NCBI GenBank assembly: GCA_041394185.1
Contig: JAWKIQ010000001.1
Location: forward strand, 1,364,001 to 1,428,000
Reading direction: 5' to 3'
DNA from: Acidimicrobiales bacterium
Lineage (GTDB): Bacteria; Actinomycetota; Acidimicrobiia; Acidimicrobiales; Poriferisodalaceae
Length of the DNA: 64,000 nt
In this document: positions 1-9,056 of the stretch, in pieces
Position numbering within the stretch: the first letter of the stretch is position 1
How the letters are laid out: each line of letters opens with the position of its first letter
Made by a program: the position numbers and the translations under genes
Notes under the pieces: model-generated
Seen by the model: only the letters and a program-made list of their open reading frames with translations
The model's database searches: none
Told to the model about the DNA's origin: nothing

Positions 1-766
1 TGACGGCGATGGCCTTGGGTTGTTCTGTGGCGATTCGGAACTCGAGGTTGCCTCGCAGACTCTTGAAGGCTTCGCCCAGGCTGGTCGAGCCCTCCTCCAG
101 AATCTCCAGCAACGCCCTGTCGTTGCGTCTCAGTTGGCGCAGGCGGGGAAGTTCGCCGATGACGCTGGTGCCGAGCCGCTGTCTGATCGCCTCGGCATTG
201 TCGAATGCTTCGCGGATTCGTCCGACGAGCACGCCCACGAGCAGCGCGGCGATCAGGCCCAGCGCCGTGGCGGCCAGCATGATCGGCACCGGTTTGGGTG
301 CAGCCGCACTGCTGGGAACGGCGGCGGGATCGATCATCTTGATGTCGACGAGATTGCTGACCTCGTTGTTCGTGATGATGGCATCGGCTACAGCGTTGGC
401 CCAGACCTGCGACCCAACCGCTGAACTGGTCGAGGTCTGCACGTAGAGAATCGACGACAGCACCTGCACCTCGACGTCGACGCCCAGCGCCGCGACATCG
501 ACGGGCAGCCTCTGGCGGAGTTCGGCTCGCAGCACCCGAGACTCGGCGGTCTCGACCACGATGGGAACAACAAAGCTGGTGAGCCTGGCCGGGTCGGAGC
601 TGTTGCCCTCGATCACGCGGGGTTGCACAGACAACGTCGCGGTGGCCCGATAGGTCGAAGCGGGAAGAAACGCCGCTATCACGCCCAAGATGATGCAGAT
701 GTCGAATGCGATGATGGCTGCGACCCAGTTGCGGCGCAGGGCAAGTCTCAGGTCGCGAAGATCCAT
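1..766 (-). CDS. Polysaccharide chain-length determinant / tyrosine-kinase protein (Wzz-CpsD type), 3' part missing
   Basis: The frame is open from an ATG at 766 to the window edge, so 255 residues are visible and the C-terminus is missing. The N-terminus (MDLRDLRLALRRNW) leads into a membrane segment at about residues 14-34. A periplasmic-type stretch follows, then a second membrane segment at about 160-182 (PIMLAATALGLIAALLVG). This two-helix layout is that of Wzz/co-polymerase proteins that set exopolysaccharide chain length. The last visible residues include SLGEAFKSLRGNLEF, which matches the linker just before the P-loop of BY-kinases, so a kinase domain probably follows beyond base 1. 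It lies upstream of a glycosyltransferase on the same strand and next to a sugar-phosphate transferase, supporting a capsule or exopolysaccharide role. Whether the kinase domain is fused is inferred. Confidence 0.8.
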   Translation of the reverse strand, partial: MDLRDLRLALRRNWVAAIIAFDICIILGVIAAFLPASTYRATATLSVQPRVIEGNSSDPARLTSFVVPIVVETAESRVLRAELRQRLPVDVAALGVDVEVQVLSSILYVQTSTSSAVGSQVWANAVADAIITNNEVSNLVDIKMIDPAAVPSSAAAPKPVPIMLAATALGLIAALLVGVLVGRIREAFDNAEAIRQRLGTSVIGELPRLRQLRRNDRALLEILEEGSTSLGEAFKSLRGNLEFRIATEQPKAIAV

Positions 767-856
767 GTCACTCCAAGTCGTCAGTTCGGCCCGAGTTTCA
801 ACCGAAGCCCACCAGCGGTTTGGTCAATAGTAGACGTCGACGGTCGTCTCTCCCGG

Positions 857-2011
857 TCAAACGACCAGGTCTTGATATACACGGGCGAAAGCCATGGCTT
901 GCTGGGCCACTCCCAATCCTTCGGCCTGGGAGCGGGCTCGCTCGACCACCATTTTGGTCTCGGCTGCGTCTAGCCGAAGGGCCAGGTCACCGAGAACGCT
1001 GGCCAGGTCGGACACGTCGTCTGGCCTGAACAACCAGCCGGTCTCTGCGGTGCGCACGATGTCCCTGACACCCGACAGGTCAGGCCCGATCACGGGAACC
1101 CTGCTGGCCTGGGCCTCCAAGAGGGTTCGGCCGAACGCCTCGACTGGACATGTAGAGACGACCACATCGAGGCACGCCATCACCTCCGGGATGTCCGAAC
1201 GTGCACCGACGAACTCGACCCGGCCGACCTTCGAACTCAGGTCGCCGGTCTCGAGTCGGTCCAAATAGTCGTCTCCGGCCAGCGCGGCCCCAACGACGAC
1301 GATGCGAAGCTGCGGCATGTCCAGTTGTTCGGCCGCTCGCAGCAACACTTCGATGCGCTTCTCGACATCGATTCGGCCGAGGATCCCGACCAAGATGGTC
1401 GAATCGTCGCAGTCGCCACCGGCCAGTTCGCTGCGCAACTGGACAGAGCGCTCGACCCTGCCCGTGTAGCGGTCGAGATCGACAGCCGGGTTGATCACGA
1501 CCAGCTTGCTGTCGGCCACGCCGGGCACCGACTCGCGTGTAGAAGAGCTGTTGACCACTGTCGTCGATGCGAGGTTGGCCGCCAGTTGCATGGCCCGTCG
1601 GCCGATGCCCTCGGCGATGACATCGTGGTGGTCGAGAACGGTCGGCTTGCGGGCGAACCTGCCGGCCATGGCGACCTCGACGTGAGCTGTTCTGCTGTGC
1701 GACTGGACGACGTCGAATCGTTTGGCCACGCGAGCCAGGCGCCTGGCCGCCCCGGCGACATGCTTCAGCTCACCGGCCAGGGCCATGGGGCCGGGCCTGC
1801 CTCCGTCGGCAGATCGAAGTCCGACGCGCGACCCCAGGTCCATCAGCTCGACGTCTCCGCCTGCGGCACGGAACCTGCTGGTGAAATCACCCTCGGCCGG
1901 GGCCAACAAGGTGGGCGAGATGCCCGAGTCGATGAGGTGAGGCAGGTACTCGGCCAAACGCTGCTCGGCGCCCCAGGCCCCGTCTGTGTGGGTGACTACT
2001 AACAAGCGCAC
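857..2011 (-). CDS. Glycosyltransferase family 4 protein
   Basis: 384 residues from a GTG at 2011 (MRLLVVTHTDGAWGAEQRLAEY). The length and two-lobed arrangement fit retaining GT-B glycosyltransferases. The N-terminal half carries a glycine-containing acceptor loop (DGAWGAEQRL). The C-terminal half has the donor-binding strand ILVGILGRIDVEKRIEVLL and the EX7E motif in EAFGRTLLEAQ, followed by VPVIGPDLSGVRDIV. It probably transfers a nucleotide-activated sugar to a lipid-linked glycan on the cytoplasmic face of the membrane. It is transcribed toward the chain-length gene (gap about 90 bases) and divergently from the sugar-phosphate transferase, so the three probably form an exopolysaccharide locus. 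Donor and acceptor cannot be read from the sequence. Confidence 0.85.
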   Translation of the reverse strand: MRLLVVTHTDGAWGAEQRLAEYLPHLIDSGISPTLLAPAEGDFTSRFRAAGGDVELMDLGSRVGLRSADGGRPGPMALAGELKHVAGAARRLARVAKRFDVVQSHSRTAHVEVAMAGRFARKPTVLDHHDVIAEGIGRRAMQLAANLASTTVVNSSSTRESVPGVADSKLVVINPAVDLDRYTGRVERSVQLRSELAGGDCDDSTILVGILGRIDVEKRIEVLLRAAEQLDMPQLRIVVVGAALAGDDYLDRLETGDLSSKVGRVEFVGARSDIPEVMACLDVVVSTCPVEAFGRTLLEAQASRVPVIGPDLSGVRDIVRTAETGWLFRPDDVSDLASVLGDLALRLDAAETKMVVERARSQAEGLGVAQQAMAFARVYQDLVV

Positions 2012-2123
2012 CGTAGAGAAGGTAACGCGCCGTGGGGCGAAGTGATGGCTTGGTCCTTACAACCAACAGCACCCGTGCCGATGGGTTTGCGATGCGGTCC
2101 ACGGCGAGAATCGACGAACTAAC

Positions 2124-3761
2124 GTGCAACCGATGACCCCTTTCCGCCCAGGTGCACTCTCGAGCACCAAGCGTCCGGCCGGCTCGTTGTGGCTGCGGTG
2201 GGTGCTGGTTTTCATCGACACCGAAGCCATCTTCCTGGCCTGGGCGGTTGCCCTCGTCTTCTTCCAGCGGGTGCCGGTGTCGGGTCGGTCCAGCACCACG
2301 GGCGTGGTGGTCACCGTCGCTCTGACCGGCGCGGCCCTGCTGCTGATGGCCAGCCAGGAGCTGTACCTCGCAAGGGTCTCCAGCATTCGCGCGGTCGAGC
2401 TCACACGTATCTTCCGCGTGTCGGTGCTGACCGGTCTGGCGGCTGGCCTGGGTGCCGAGATTCTCGATGGCCAGGTCGCGGCCAAAGAAGCCGCTCTGGG
2501 CGCCCTGCTGATGCTGGTATTTCTCATCATCGGGCGCTCGGCCTATAGGGCCTGGTTGACGGCGCGTCGCGCGGCCGGCGAATACAGGCGCGACGTCATC
2601 ATCGTCGGCACCAACGACGAGGCGAGAGGTCTATACGACCTGCTCAACACCCACACCGAGATCGGCCTCGAGGTCGCTGCCGTGTACGGCGACGCCAATC
2701 TGGCCGCCAAGAACGGGCTCGACCATCTGTACGCAGGGCCCGCAGATCAGTGTGTCGACATCGTGGGCACCCGCCCCATTTCGGGTGTTCTGGTGGCGTC
2801 CACCGCCTTGCCCAGCCCGGTCCTGAACCGCCTGGTCCGCGAGCTGCTGTCGTTGGGCGTGCACGTTCAGATCACGTCGGGTTTGCGGGGCATAGCCACC
2901 CGCCGACTCCGCGCCCAACCGCTGGCCCACGAGCCGATGATCTACCTCGAGCAGCTCACCCTGGCCTGGTGGCAGCTGGCCATCAAGAGGGCGATCGACA
3001 TCATGTTGTCGCTGTTCGGTTTGTTGTTCGCTGGGCCGGTGATCTTGTTCTTCGCTGTGGTGGTGAAGCTCACCGACCGAGGCCCCGCCTTCTTCAAGCA
3101 GGAGCGCATCGGCCGCAGCGGCGAACACTTCAACATGATCAAGATCCGCACCATGTGCGTGGACGCCGAGGCCAAGCTCGAAGAGTTGAAGAAGAAGCAG
3201 GGCAACGAGCGAAGCGGTCCCCTGTTCAAAATGGAGAAGGACCCCCGCTTCACGCCGGTGGGGCGGTTCATGGACGTCACGTCGGTGAACGAGCTTCCGC
3301 AGCTGTGGAACGTCCTGCGCGGCGACATGAGCCTGGTGGGCCCCCGCCCGGCGCTGCCGAAAGAAGCGGCGATGTTCGATGCCGAACTGCATGCCCGCAA
3401 CCTGGTGCGTCCTGGCATCACCGGCCTGTGGCAGGTCGAGGCCCGAGACAACCCCGACTTCTCGGCCTACAAGCGCCTCGACCTGCACTATGTCGAGAAC
3501 TGGTCTGTCACCTTCGACCTGATCATCATCCTGCAGACCGTCGAGTCGATCCTGGCACGCGTGGTCAAGGCCGTCAGCAGCCGCACCCACCCCGAGAAGC
3601 CCTCTCAGGCCGCCGACAGCGCCGCCGACATGCACACTCAGAGCACACCAGAGGTGGGCACAGACGACGCGTCGATCGCCGACGGCGAGGCCGCGGAGGC
3701 CGATGTTGGGGCGAATGCACAGTCTGCCGACAGCGCCGAGGGTGCTGTCAGTCTTCGCTGA
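2124..3761 (+). CDS. Exopolysaccharide polyprenyl glycosylphosphotransferase (undecaprenyl-phosphate sugar transferase)
   Basis: 545 residues from GTG 2124. The N-terminal part has several hydrophobic helices (about residues 16-155), then a Rossmann-like domain (RRDVIIVGTNDEARGLYDLL, about residue 150 on) typical of the CoA_binding_3 region. The catalytic bacterial sugar transferase domain starts near residue 285 with KRAIDIMLSLFGLLFAGP and contains FKQERIGRSGEHFNMIKIRTM-like sequence, VNELPQLWNVLRGDMSLVGP and RPGITGLWQVEARD. These are family hallmarks of WbaP/CpsE enzymes, which start glycan assembly by moving a sugar-1-phosphate from a nucleotide sugar to undecaprenyl phosphate. The C-terminal 65 or so residues are an acidic, Ala/Asp-rich tail not needed by the family. 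The 3' end overlaps the convergent metalloprotease-like gene by 14 bases. Confidence 0.92.
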   Translation: MQPMTPFRPGALSSTKRPAGSLWLRWVLVFIDTEAIFLAWAVALVFFQRVPVSGRSSTTGVVVTVALTGAALLLMASQELYLARVSSIRAVELTRIFRVSVLTGLAAGLGAEILDGQVAAKEAALGALLMLVFLIIGRSAYRAWLTARRAAGEYRRDVIIVGTNDEARGLYDLLNTHTEIGLEVAAVYGDANLAAKNGLDHLYAGPADQCVDIVGTRPISGVLVASTALPSPVLNRLVRELLSLGVHVQITSGLRGIATRRLRAQPLAHEPMIYLEQLTLAWWQLAIKRAIDIMLSLFGLLFAGPVILFFAVVVKLTDRGPAFFKQERIGRSGEHFNMIKIRTMCVDAEAKLEELKKKQGNERSGPLFKMEKDPRFTPVGRFMDVTSVNELPQLWNVLRGDMSLVGPRPALPKEAAMFDAELHARNLVRPGITGLWQVEARDNPDFSAYKRLDLHYVENWSVTFDLIIILQTVESILARVVKAVSSRTHPEKPSQAADSAADMHTQSTPEVGTDDASIADGEAAEADVGANAQSADSAEGAVSLR

Positions 3762-4848
3762 GTCGGATCAGCAGCCGTATCTCTTCGGCTGTTGGTTGCT
3801 CGGCGACCCGCGACCTCGAGATCTCGCCCACCTGCCAAACCGAGAACGCCTCGGCCCAGTCTCCGGCACCCGACGCATAGTCCGAGGTCGTTTCGGTCGG
3901 CCACCATGGGACGTCAATCCCCCGTGTGTCCAGCCAGAGTTCACGTTCTTCGGTAGTCAGATGGGTGACGTCGACCGCGTGTCCAATCTCGTGGGCAACG
4001 GTGGCCGCGACGTTCTCGGGCGTGTGGGTGTCGCGCACATAGACCTCGATGCGACGCTCGTCGAAGAACGCGTAGCCGAGCAATCCTTCGCGGCCCGGCA
4101 AGAACTCGATGGTCCAACCCGGTAGTTCGGCCTGCCAGTCGTAGGTCAAGAGCTGAAGCGCAGATTGGCCGACCTGTTCGTACCGGGCCGTACCCAGCTG
4201 CTCCACCGCTGCTGCACCCGAGGGGACCGCATCGGGCTGCGCAGCCGAGTTGTCTACAGGCGCCGAGGTGTCTGGCGGCGCGGTGTCGGTCGGTTCGGGC
4301 CCGGGCTCTGTCACTGGGGTTCCGGGCACGGCAAGGGTAGGCGCCGGCGCCGTTGTAGCCGGAGCGGCCTGGCCCACAACCTCTAGCACCGCAAGGCTGC
4401 TCTGTGGTGCGTCGGCTGGAACCTCAGAGCGCATCGACAGGTACAGGGCTGAGCCGGCACCCGCTGCTGTGGCCGCACCTGCGGCCGGCAAAACGGTGCG
4501 GGTCAGCACGTTCTGGCGCGTCCCGGCGACGGTTCGGCGCAGGGTCGAGCGCAGCTGAACCTGAACCGTGCCTGACGGCACGGCCAGAACGGCTCCCAGA
4601 CTGGCCAGGTCGGCCGACCGCAACGGCAGCTGGCTGCTGGGGCCCATGCCCCTGGCCGACATCACCAGGTCCAGGTATGCGGGAAGAATCGACCGGCGGC
4701 CCCGCCACCACTTCAGCTCGCGGGTCAGCCCGCCCAGCGCCAGCCTTCTGCCGCTGGCGTCGACCACCACAGCACGACCGTGAAACTCGTGGGTCTGGTC
4801 GCTTCGTCGGCGCCCGGCCGGCGAGCGCGGGGAAACTGCCGCATCCAT
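3748..4848 (-). CDS. Membrane-anchored HExxH metalloprotease-like protein
   Basis: 366 residues. A basic N-terminal region of about 110 residues (possibly cytoplasmic, with the pattern GRAVVVDASGRRLALGGL) precedes one Ala/Gly-rich hydrophobic segment at about residues 113-135 (LPAAGAATAAGAGSALYLSM). A Pro/Thr/Ala-rich linker follows. The C-terminal domain carries AHEIGHAVDVTH near residue 284, a zinc-metallopeptidase HExxH motif, and then WLDTRGI and DWAEAFSVW; the conserved Glu of the latter could be the third zinc ligand. This suggests a secreted-side peptidase tethered to the membrane. The family was not recognised by name and no substrate can be given. It converges on the sugar transferase with a 14-base overlap. 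Confidence 0.65.
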   Translation of the reverse strand: MDAAVSPRSPAGRRRSDQTHEFHGRAVVVDASGRRLALGGLTRELKWWRGRRSILPAYLDLVMSARGMGPSSQLPLRSADLASLGAVLAVPSGTVQVQLRSTLRRTVAGTRQNVLTRTVLPAAGAATAAGAGSALYLSMRSEVPADAPQSSLAVLEVVGQAAPATTAPAPTLAVPGTPVTEPGPEPTDTAPPDTSAPVDNSAAQPDAVPSGAAAVEQLGTARYEQVGQSALQLLTYDWQAELPGWTIEFLPGREGLLGYAFFDERRIEVYVRDTHTPENVAATVAHEIGHAVDVTHLTTEERELWLDTRGIDVPWWPTETTSDYASGAGDWAEAFSVWQVGEISRSRVAEQPTAEEIRLLIRLSED

Positions 4849-4889
4849 GGCGTCCTGATCGGCACGTCAGGGGCCCACACTTGACCAGT

Positions 4890-5282
4890 TCAGCTTCGAT
4901 CGGAGCGTTTGGTGAACGACTCGATTCGACGCCTGTCCCGTTTGGTTGGGCGCCCCGCTCCTCGCTGGCGTTCGGCGGCGGGCACCACCGGGTCGACATC
5001 GGAGGTATCGCTCACGGGGGTGCGATCTATCAGGCACTGCGAGGCGCGGTCGGCTCCGACACGCTTCGAGATCGTCTCTACGACCTCGAAGACGCGCAAA
5101 TCGCCCGAGCGCTTGAACTCGACAACTGCGCCGGGCCCCACCCGCTGAGCGGCCTTGGCAGGATCGCCGTTCACCTTCACCTTGCCAGAGCGGCAGGCTT
5201 CAGTGGCCGCCGTGCGGGTCCGATAGGCACGAATCGAGTACAGCCACACATCGACCCTGACCTCGCCGCTCACATGAGCCAT
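4890..5282 (-). CDS. RNA-binding S4 domain protein (Hsp15-like)
   Basis: 130 residues from the ATG at 5282 (MAHVSGEVRVDVWLY). The frame stays open much further upstream but that stretch lies antisense to the metallopeptidase gene, so the short start is preferred. Residues about 9-60 form an S4 domain: RVDVWLYSIRAYRTRTAATEA, then KVKVNGDPAKAAQRVGPG, the alpha-L fold seen in Hsp15, RluB-type enzymes and ribosomal S4. The C-terminal tail is basic (RPTKRDRRRIESFTKR), as in Hsp15, which binds 50S subunits carrying stalled nascent chains. It is divergent from the lipoprotein metallopeptidase, with about 48 bases between starts. Family assignment is strong; the exact role is inferred. Confidence 0.85.
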   Translation of the reverse strand: MAHVSGEVRVDVWLYSIRAYRTRTAATEACRSGKVKVNGDPAKAAQRVGPGAVVEFKRSGDLRVFEVVETISKRVGADRASQCLIDRTPVSDTSDVDPVVPAAERQRGAGRPTKRDRRRIESFTKRSDRS

Positions 5283-5330
5283 GATGCCAGCACGGGGAAC
5301 CGATCGAACGTGTGGAGGAGTTGACTGGGC

Positions 5331-6773
5331 ATGATTAGCCGCATCCGAGCCAAACGTCGCGGGTCGCCGAACCCGCTCGTCGGAGCGCTGGCGATAGTGG
5401 CAGCCTTGGCCGCCTCGTGTTCGGCGGTGACAGGTGGCGACGGGGTCGTCGACGCACGCGCCGGGCTGCCCACGACCACCGCTCCCCAAACCACCGAGAC
5501 TTCGCCGGGCGCCGGTCGCGACGGCGCTACACCGACCAGTTCCGACGACCTCGACATCCCACTCACCACCCAGGACCGCACGACCACCACCGAATCGACC
5601 GACCAGGCGCCGCCCGCGGACGTTCCCGAGCCTGTCACCACTCCCCCACCCTCTGCGGGCGCGTGGGGTGAGGTGGTGGTCCTCATCGAGTCGTTCTGGG
5701 ACGAGAACTTCACCCAGTTCGCCGGTTCCGGCAGCTTCGAACCACTCGACCGCGACCGAATCGTCGCCGTTTCCGACCAGACCCGCGACCTTCCGGCGTG
5801 CGATCTCGCAAACATCTCGGCTCGCGACGTGGAAGACAACGCCTTTGCCGCCGTGTGCCCCGAAGGACAGTTGGTGGTGTGGGACGACGACGACCTTTTC
5901 GCCGAGTTGTTCGACCAGTACGGCGTCACGGGGCCTACGGTCGTGTTGGCCCACGAGATGGGCCACGCAGCACAGTTTCAGGCCGGCTTCATCAACAACC
6001 CGACCCTGATTCTCGAGCAGCAGGCCGACTGTGTCGCCGGTGCGTACGCTGCCTGGGCGGCCGAGCGCTCGATCGCCCCGTTCGACACCGCGGCTGGTCT
6101 CGACGCTGCGGTGGGCGCCACCGTCAGCTTTCGCGACCACCCGGGTTCGTCGGCTGCAGATTCCCAGGCCCACGGCTCGGGGTTCGACCGGGTCAGGGCC
6201 TTTCAGGACGGCTTCGACCGTGGGGTCGGCTACTGCGCCCAATATCCCGAGCTGAGCCTGCCCATAACCGAGTTCCCGTTCTCGACGTTCGAGGAAGCGC
6301 AGAGCGGCGGCAACCTTCCGTTCAACGACCTGATCTCGCTGGTGAGCCCCTATCTCAACTCGGTCTACGCCGATCTGAACGACGACTGGCAGGCGATGGA
6401 GCTGTCGGCCGGCGACCTCGACGGCTGGCGCAACGCCCACCGCAGTATCGGTGACAACGCGACCGGCACCGCTATGGGCTTGATGTTCGCAAAGCGACAT
6501 CAGGTCCTCAACAACCTGCCCTCCGAGGGCGAGGGCGCTCTGCTGCAGCAGGCTTGCCTGACCGGAGCCGCGTTCGCCCCTCTGGTGTTCTTCGACGAGC
6601 GGATCTCGCCCGACAACCTGAGCCTGTCGCCCGGCGATATGGACGAAGCGGTCTTGACCATGATCCGCATCGTCGAGACCAACCAGGATCGGCTGGGTGA
6701 CGGGTTCTTGTTCGAGGCCGTGGCCGCCCTGCGCACCGGGTTCACCGAAGGCTTCGACTCGTGCGATCCATAA
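5331..6773 (+). CDS. Putative neutral zinc metallopeptidase, lipoprotein
   Basis: 480 residues. The N-terminus has a basic start, a hydrophobic stretch and a lipobox ending LAASCS (Cys near residue 30), so the mature protein should be lipid-anchored on the outer face of the membrane. A Thr/Pro-rich linker (to about residue 105) leads to a peptidase-like domain with VLAHEMGHAAQFQAG at about residue 205 and LEQQADCVAGAYAAW about 20 residues on. HExxH followed by an E..AD segment is the arrangement of the YpfJ-type putative neutral zinc metallopeptidases. Four or more cysteines in the C-terminal half could form disulfides. Substrate unknown. It stands alone between divergent and convergent neighbours. 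Confidence 0.8.
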   Translation: MISRIRAKRRGSPNPLVGALAIVAALAASCSAVTGGDGVVDARAGLPTTTAPQTTETSPGAGRDGATPTSSDDLDIPLTTQDRTTTTESTDQAPPADVPEPVTTPPPSAGAWGEVVVLIESFWDENFTQFAGSGSFEPLDRDRIVAVSDQTRDLPACDLANISARDVEDNAFAAVCPEGQLVVWDDDDLFAELFDQYGVTGPTVVLAHEMGHAAQFQAGFINNPTLILEQQADCVAGAYAAWAAERSIAPFDTAAGLDAAVGATVSFRDHPGSSAADSQAHGSGFDRVRAFQDGFDRGVGYCAQYPELSLPITEFPFSTFEEAQSGGNLPFNDLISLVSPYLNSVYADLNDDWQAMELSAGDLDGWRNAHRSIGDNATGTAMGLMFAKRHQVLNNLPSEGEGALLQQACLTGAAFAPLVFFDERISPDNLSLSPGDMDEAVLTMIRIVETNQDRLGDGFLFEAVAALRTGFTEGFDSCDP

Positions 6774-6789
6774 GCCCAGGGGGCAGCTG

Positions 6790-7854
6790 CTAGGGACAGG
6801 CGTCCAGGAATCGGTCGTTCTCGTGCGGCTGGCCGATGGTGACCCTGATCCCCTCGCCGGCGAATGGGCGCACGATCACACCCTTTCGTTCCAGCTCGGC
6901 GGTCAGATCCAGCGCGTCGGCGGTGGGCAGCCACACGAAGTTGCCCTCCTGCGAGCCGGGGATCTGCCAGCCTCGGCCGGTCAACACCTCGATGACCCGG
7001 GCCCTCTCGGAGATGACCTCTTCCACGTGGGATTCGAGGGCCTCGGCGTCAGCCAGCGCAGCGGCTGCACCCGCCAGACCCATGTTTGTCACCGGGAACG
7101 GCGGCTGCGTGGCGTGGATGCACGAGATGACCTCGGGGTGGGCGTGGCACCAGCCGACCCTGGCTGCGGCCAGGGCATACGCCTTGGAGAATGTCCTCAG
7201 GTGGATCACGTTGGGGTGGGCGGCCACCAGGGCGACAGGGTCCCAGAGGTCGGCCACCACATACTCGCGATAGGCCTCGTCGACCACGATGATGACGTCG
7301 TCGGGAACAGAGTCGATCACGTATTGCAGCTGGGCAGGCGTCAGTGCGGTGCCGGTGGGGTTGTTGGGGGTGGCCAGGTTGATCAGGGTGGTGTCGGGGG
7401 TCACCGCGTCGACCAACGCCTGCACATCGAAGGCCCATCCGCCGTCGAGCGGTGTGGCTATCTCTCGGGCCCCGCTGAGCTTGGTGAAGATGGGATACAG
7501 CTCGAAACTGCGCCACGGATAAGCGACCTCGCGCCCCGGACCGGCGTACGCGGCGGTGATCTGATGTAGCAAACCCACCGAGCCCGAGCTGACAGCGATC
7601 GAGTCGATATCGACGCCCAGGCGAGCGGCGAGCAAGCTGCGCAGCTCGACAGCACGGTTGTCTGGATAGCGGTTGGTTTGGCCGGCCGCTGCCGCCATAG
7701 CCTCCGAAACCGCCGACGCAGGTGGTGCGGTGCGTTCGTTCGACGCCAGCTTCACCACGTCGGTGATTCCGGTTTCCTGCTCTACGGCCTCCTTCGATTT
7801 GCCGGGCACATAGCCCGCAACCGCCGAGACCTCTGCACGTGGGCGACCGATCAT
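6790..7854 (-). CDS. hisC: Histidinol-phosphate / aromatic aminotransferase
   Basis: 354 residues, the usual length of HisC (class I/II fold, PLP enzyme). Visible motifs are KLASNERTAPPASAV near the N-terminus, INLATPNNPTGTALT around residue 160, the Asp-Tyr pair in VDEAYREYV near 195, and the PLP lysine in RTFSKAYALAAARVGW near 220. HisC converts imidazole-acetol phosphate and glutamate to histidinol phosphate; close relatives act on aromatic amino acids. No other his genes are adjacent, so an aromatic aminotransferase role is equally possible. It is divergent from the aldo/keto reductase. Confidence 0.85.
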   Translation of the reverse strand: MIGRPRAEVSAVAGYVPGKSKEAVEQETGITDVVKLASNERTAPPASAVSEAMAAAAGQTNRYPDNRAVELRSLLAARLGVDIDSIAVSSGSVGLLHQITAAYAGPGREVAYPWRSFELYPIFTKLSGAREIATPLDGGWAFDVQALVDAVTPDTTLINLATPNNPTGTALTPAQLQYVIDSVPDDVIIVVDEAYREYVVADLWDPVALVAAHPNVIHLRTFSKAYALAAARVGWCHAHPEVISCIHATQPPFPVTNMGLAGAAAALADAEALESHVEEVISERARVIEVLTGRGWQIPGSQEGNFVWLPTADALDLTAELERKGVIVRPFAGEGIRVTIGQPHENDRFLDACP

Positions 7855-7904
7855 GGCTGCCGATCGTACTCACAGCGGCGGTCACGAACGCTAGCGTCGA
7901 GAGG

Positions 7905-8726
7905 GTGAACGACCCGACGATCGACATTCCGCTGCTGGGGCTGGGCACCTGGAGACTGTCGGGGTCTTCCGGAACCCAGGTCGTGCTAGAAGCGCTCGAA
8001 CTCGGATACCGACACATCGACACCGCCCAGATGTACGGCAACGAAGATGCGGTGGGAAGAGCTCTGGCCGAGACCACGGTGCCGCGCGACGACATCTGGC
8101 TGACGACCAAGATCGACGATCCCAACCATCGGCCAGACGATATGCGCCGGTCGTTCGAAGCGAGCCTGGCGAAGCTGCGAGTGGATCGCGTCGACCTGCT
8201 CTTGATCCACTGGCCCGTCGAGTGGGACACCATGGCTGCCACCCTCGAGGTCCTGGCCGAATTTCGTGCCGATGGTCGTGCGACCCATGTGGGCGTCAGC
8301 AATTTCGAGGTCGACCAGATCGCATTCGCTGTCGATCACGCGCCGATAGAGGTCAACCAGATCGAGTTCCATCCCCTGTTGGACCAAACCGCTCTGCTTC
8401 AACAGGCCAAGCAGCTGGGTATCCACATCACGGCCTACTGCCCGATCGCCAGAGGTCTGGTGGCCGACGACGCGGCCTGCGCCCAGGTGGCGCGACGCCA
8501 CGGCGTAACGGCCGCACAGGTCGCTCTGGCGTGGGTCATCTCGCACCCTGGCGTCTCGGCGATACCCCAGACGTCGAAACCCCACCGGTTGGTCGAGAAC
8601 CTGGCCGCTGGCCAAGTGCGCCTCGACGCCGAAGACGTGGCCCTCATCGACGCGACCGACAAGAACAACCGCCTGGTCAGCCCGCCCAAGAGCCCGTGGC
8701 GCAGGCCCGGCCACGAAAGGACCTGA
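7905..8726 (+). CDS. Aldo/keto reductase
   Basis: 273 residues from GTG 7905, chosen because GAGAGG lies directly upstream and an earlier in-frame ATG (7839) would overlap the divergent aminotransferase start. Sequence order follows the AKR (beta/alpha)8 barrel: LGLGTWRL, ALELGYRHIDTAQMYGNE (catalytic Asp and Tyr), LTTKIDD (Lys position), RVDLLLIHWP (His), GVSNFE, VNQIEFHPLL and SAIPQTSKPHRLVENL (NADPH binding). It reduces aldehydes or ketones with NADPH; the substrate is not predictable. The ABM-like gene starts 2 bases after its stop, so the two are probably co-transcribed. Confidence 0.9.
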   Translation: MNDPTIDIPLLGLGTWRLSGSSGTQVVLEALELGYRHIDTAQMYGNEDAVGRALAETTVPRDDIWLTTKIDDPNHRPDDMRRSFEASLAKLRVDRVDLLLIHWPVEWDTMAATLEVLAEFRADGRATHVGVSNFEVDQIAFAVDHAPIEVNQIEFHPLLDQTALLQQAKQLGIHITAYCPIARGLVADDAACAQVARRHGVTAAQVALAWVISHPGVSAIPQTSKPHRLVENLAAGQVRLDAEDVALIDATDKNNRLVSPPKSPWRRPGHERT

Positions 8727-8728
8727 AG

Positions 8729-9055
8729 GTGCGAACACCCGACCTGCCCGCCTCCTATTGGGCGGTGATCTTCACCAACCAGCTCAACGACGACGCTGAG
8801 GGCTACGAGCAGATGGCCGGTGACATGGTCGAGCTGGCATCCCGGCAGCCCGGCTTCTTGGGCATCGACTCGGTTCGCGGACCCGACGGCAAGGGGATAA
8901 CCGTTTCGTACTGGCGCTCCGAGGACGACATCGTCGCCTGGAAGGGGGTCGCAGAGCACCTCGAGGCCCAGCTGGCGGGCGCCCAGCGGTTCTATAGCTC
9001 GTACTCGACCAGGGTGGCCCAGGTGAGCCGCAACTACGAGTTCAGGGCCGACTGA
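8729..9055 (+). CDS. Antibiotic biosynthesis monooxygenase (ABM) domain protein
   Basis: 108 residues from GTG 8729, just after the aldo/keto reductase stop. It is a single ferredoxin-like ABM domain: YWAVIFTNQLND, then a helix AGDMVELASRQPGFLGIDSV, GITVSYWRSEDDIVAWK, and a C-terminal FYSSYSTRVAQVSRNYEF. The pattern is that of small dimeric ABM/YciI-like proteins, which include quinone-forming monooxygenases and heme-degrading enzymes as well as many of unknown role. Tight coupling to the aldo/keto reductase suggests a shared small redox or detoxification function, which is inference. Confidence 0.8.
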   Translation: MRTPDLPASYWAVIFTNQLNDDAEGYEQMAGDMVELASRQPGFLGIDSVRGPDGKGITVSYWRSEDDIVAWKGVAEHLEAQLAGAQRFYSSYSTRVAQVSRNYEFRAD

Positions 9056-9056
9056 T

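Noticed and set aside
4890..6500. A 536-codon form of the S4-domain protein
   Set aside because: The extra N-terminal part is antisense to the metallopeptidase lipoprotein gene; only the last 130 residues look like a protein.
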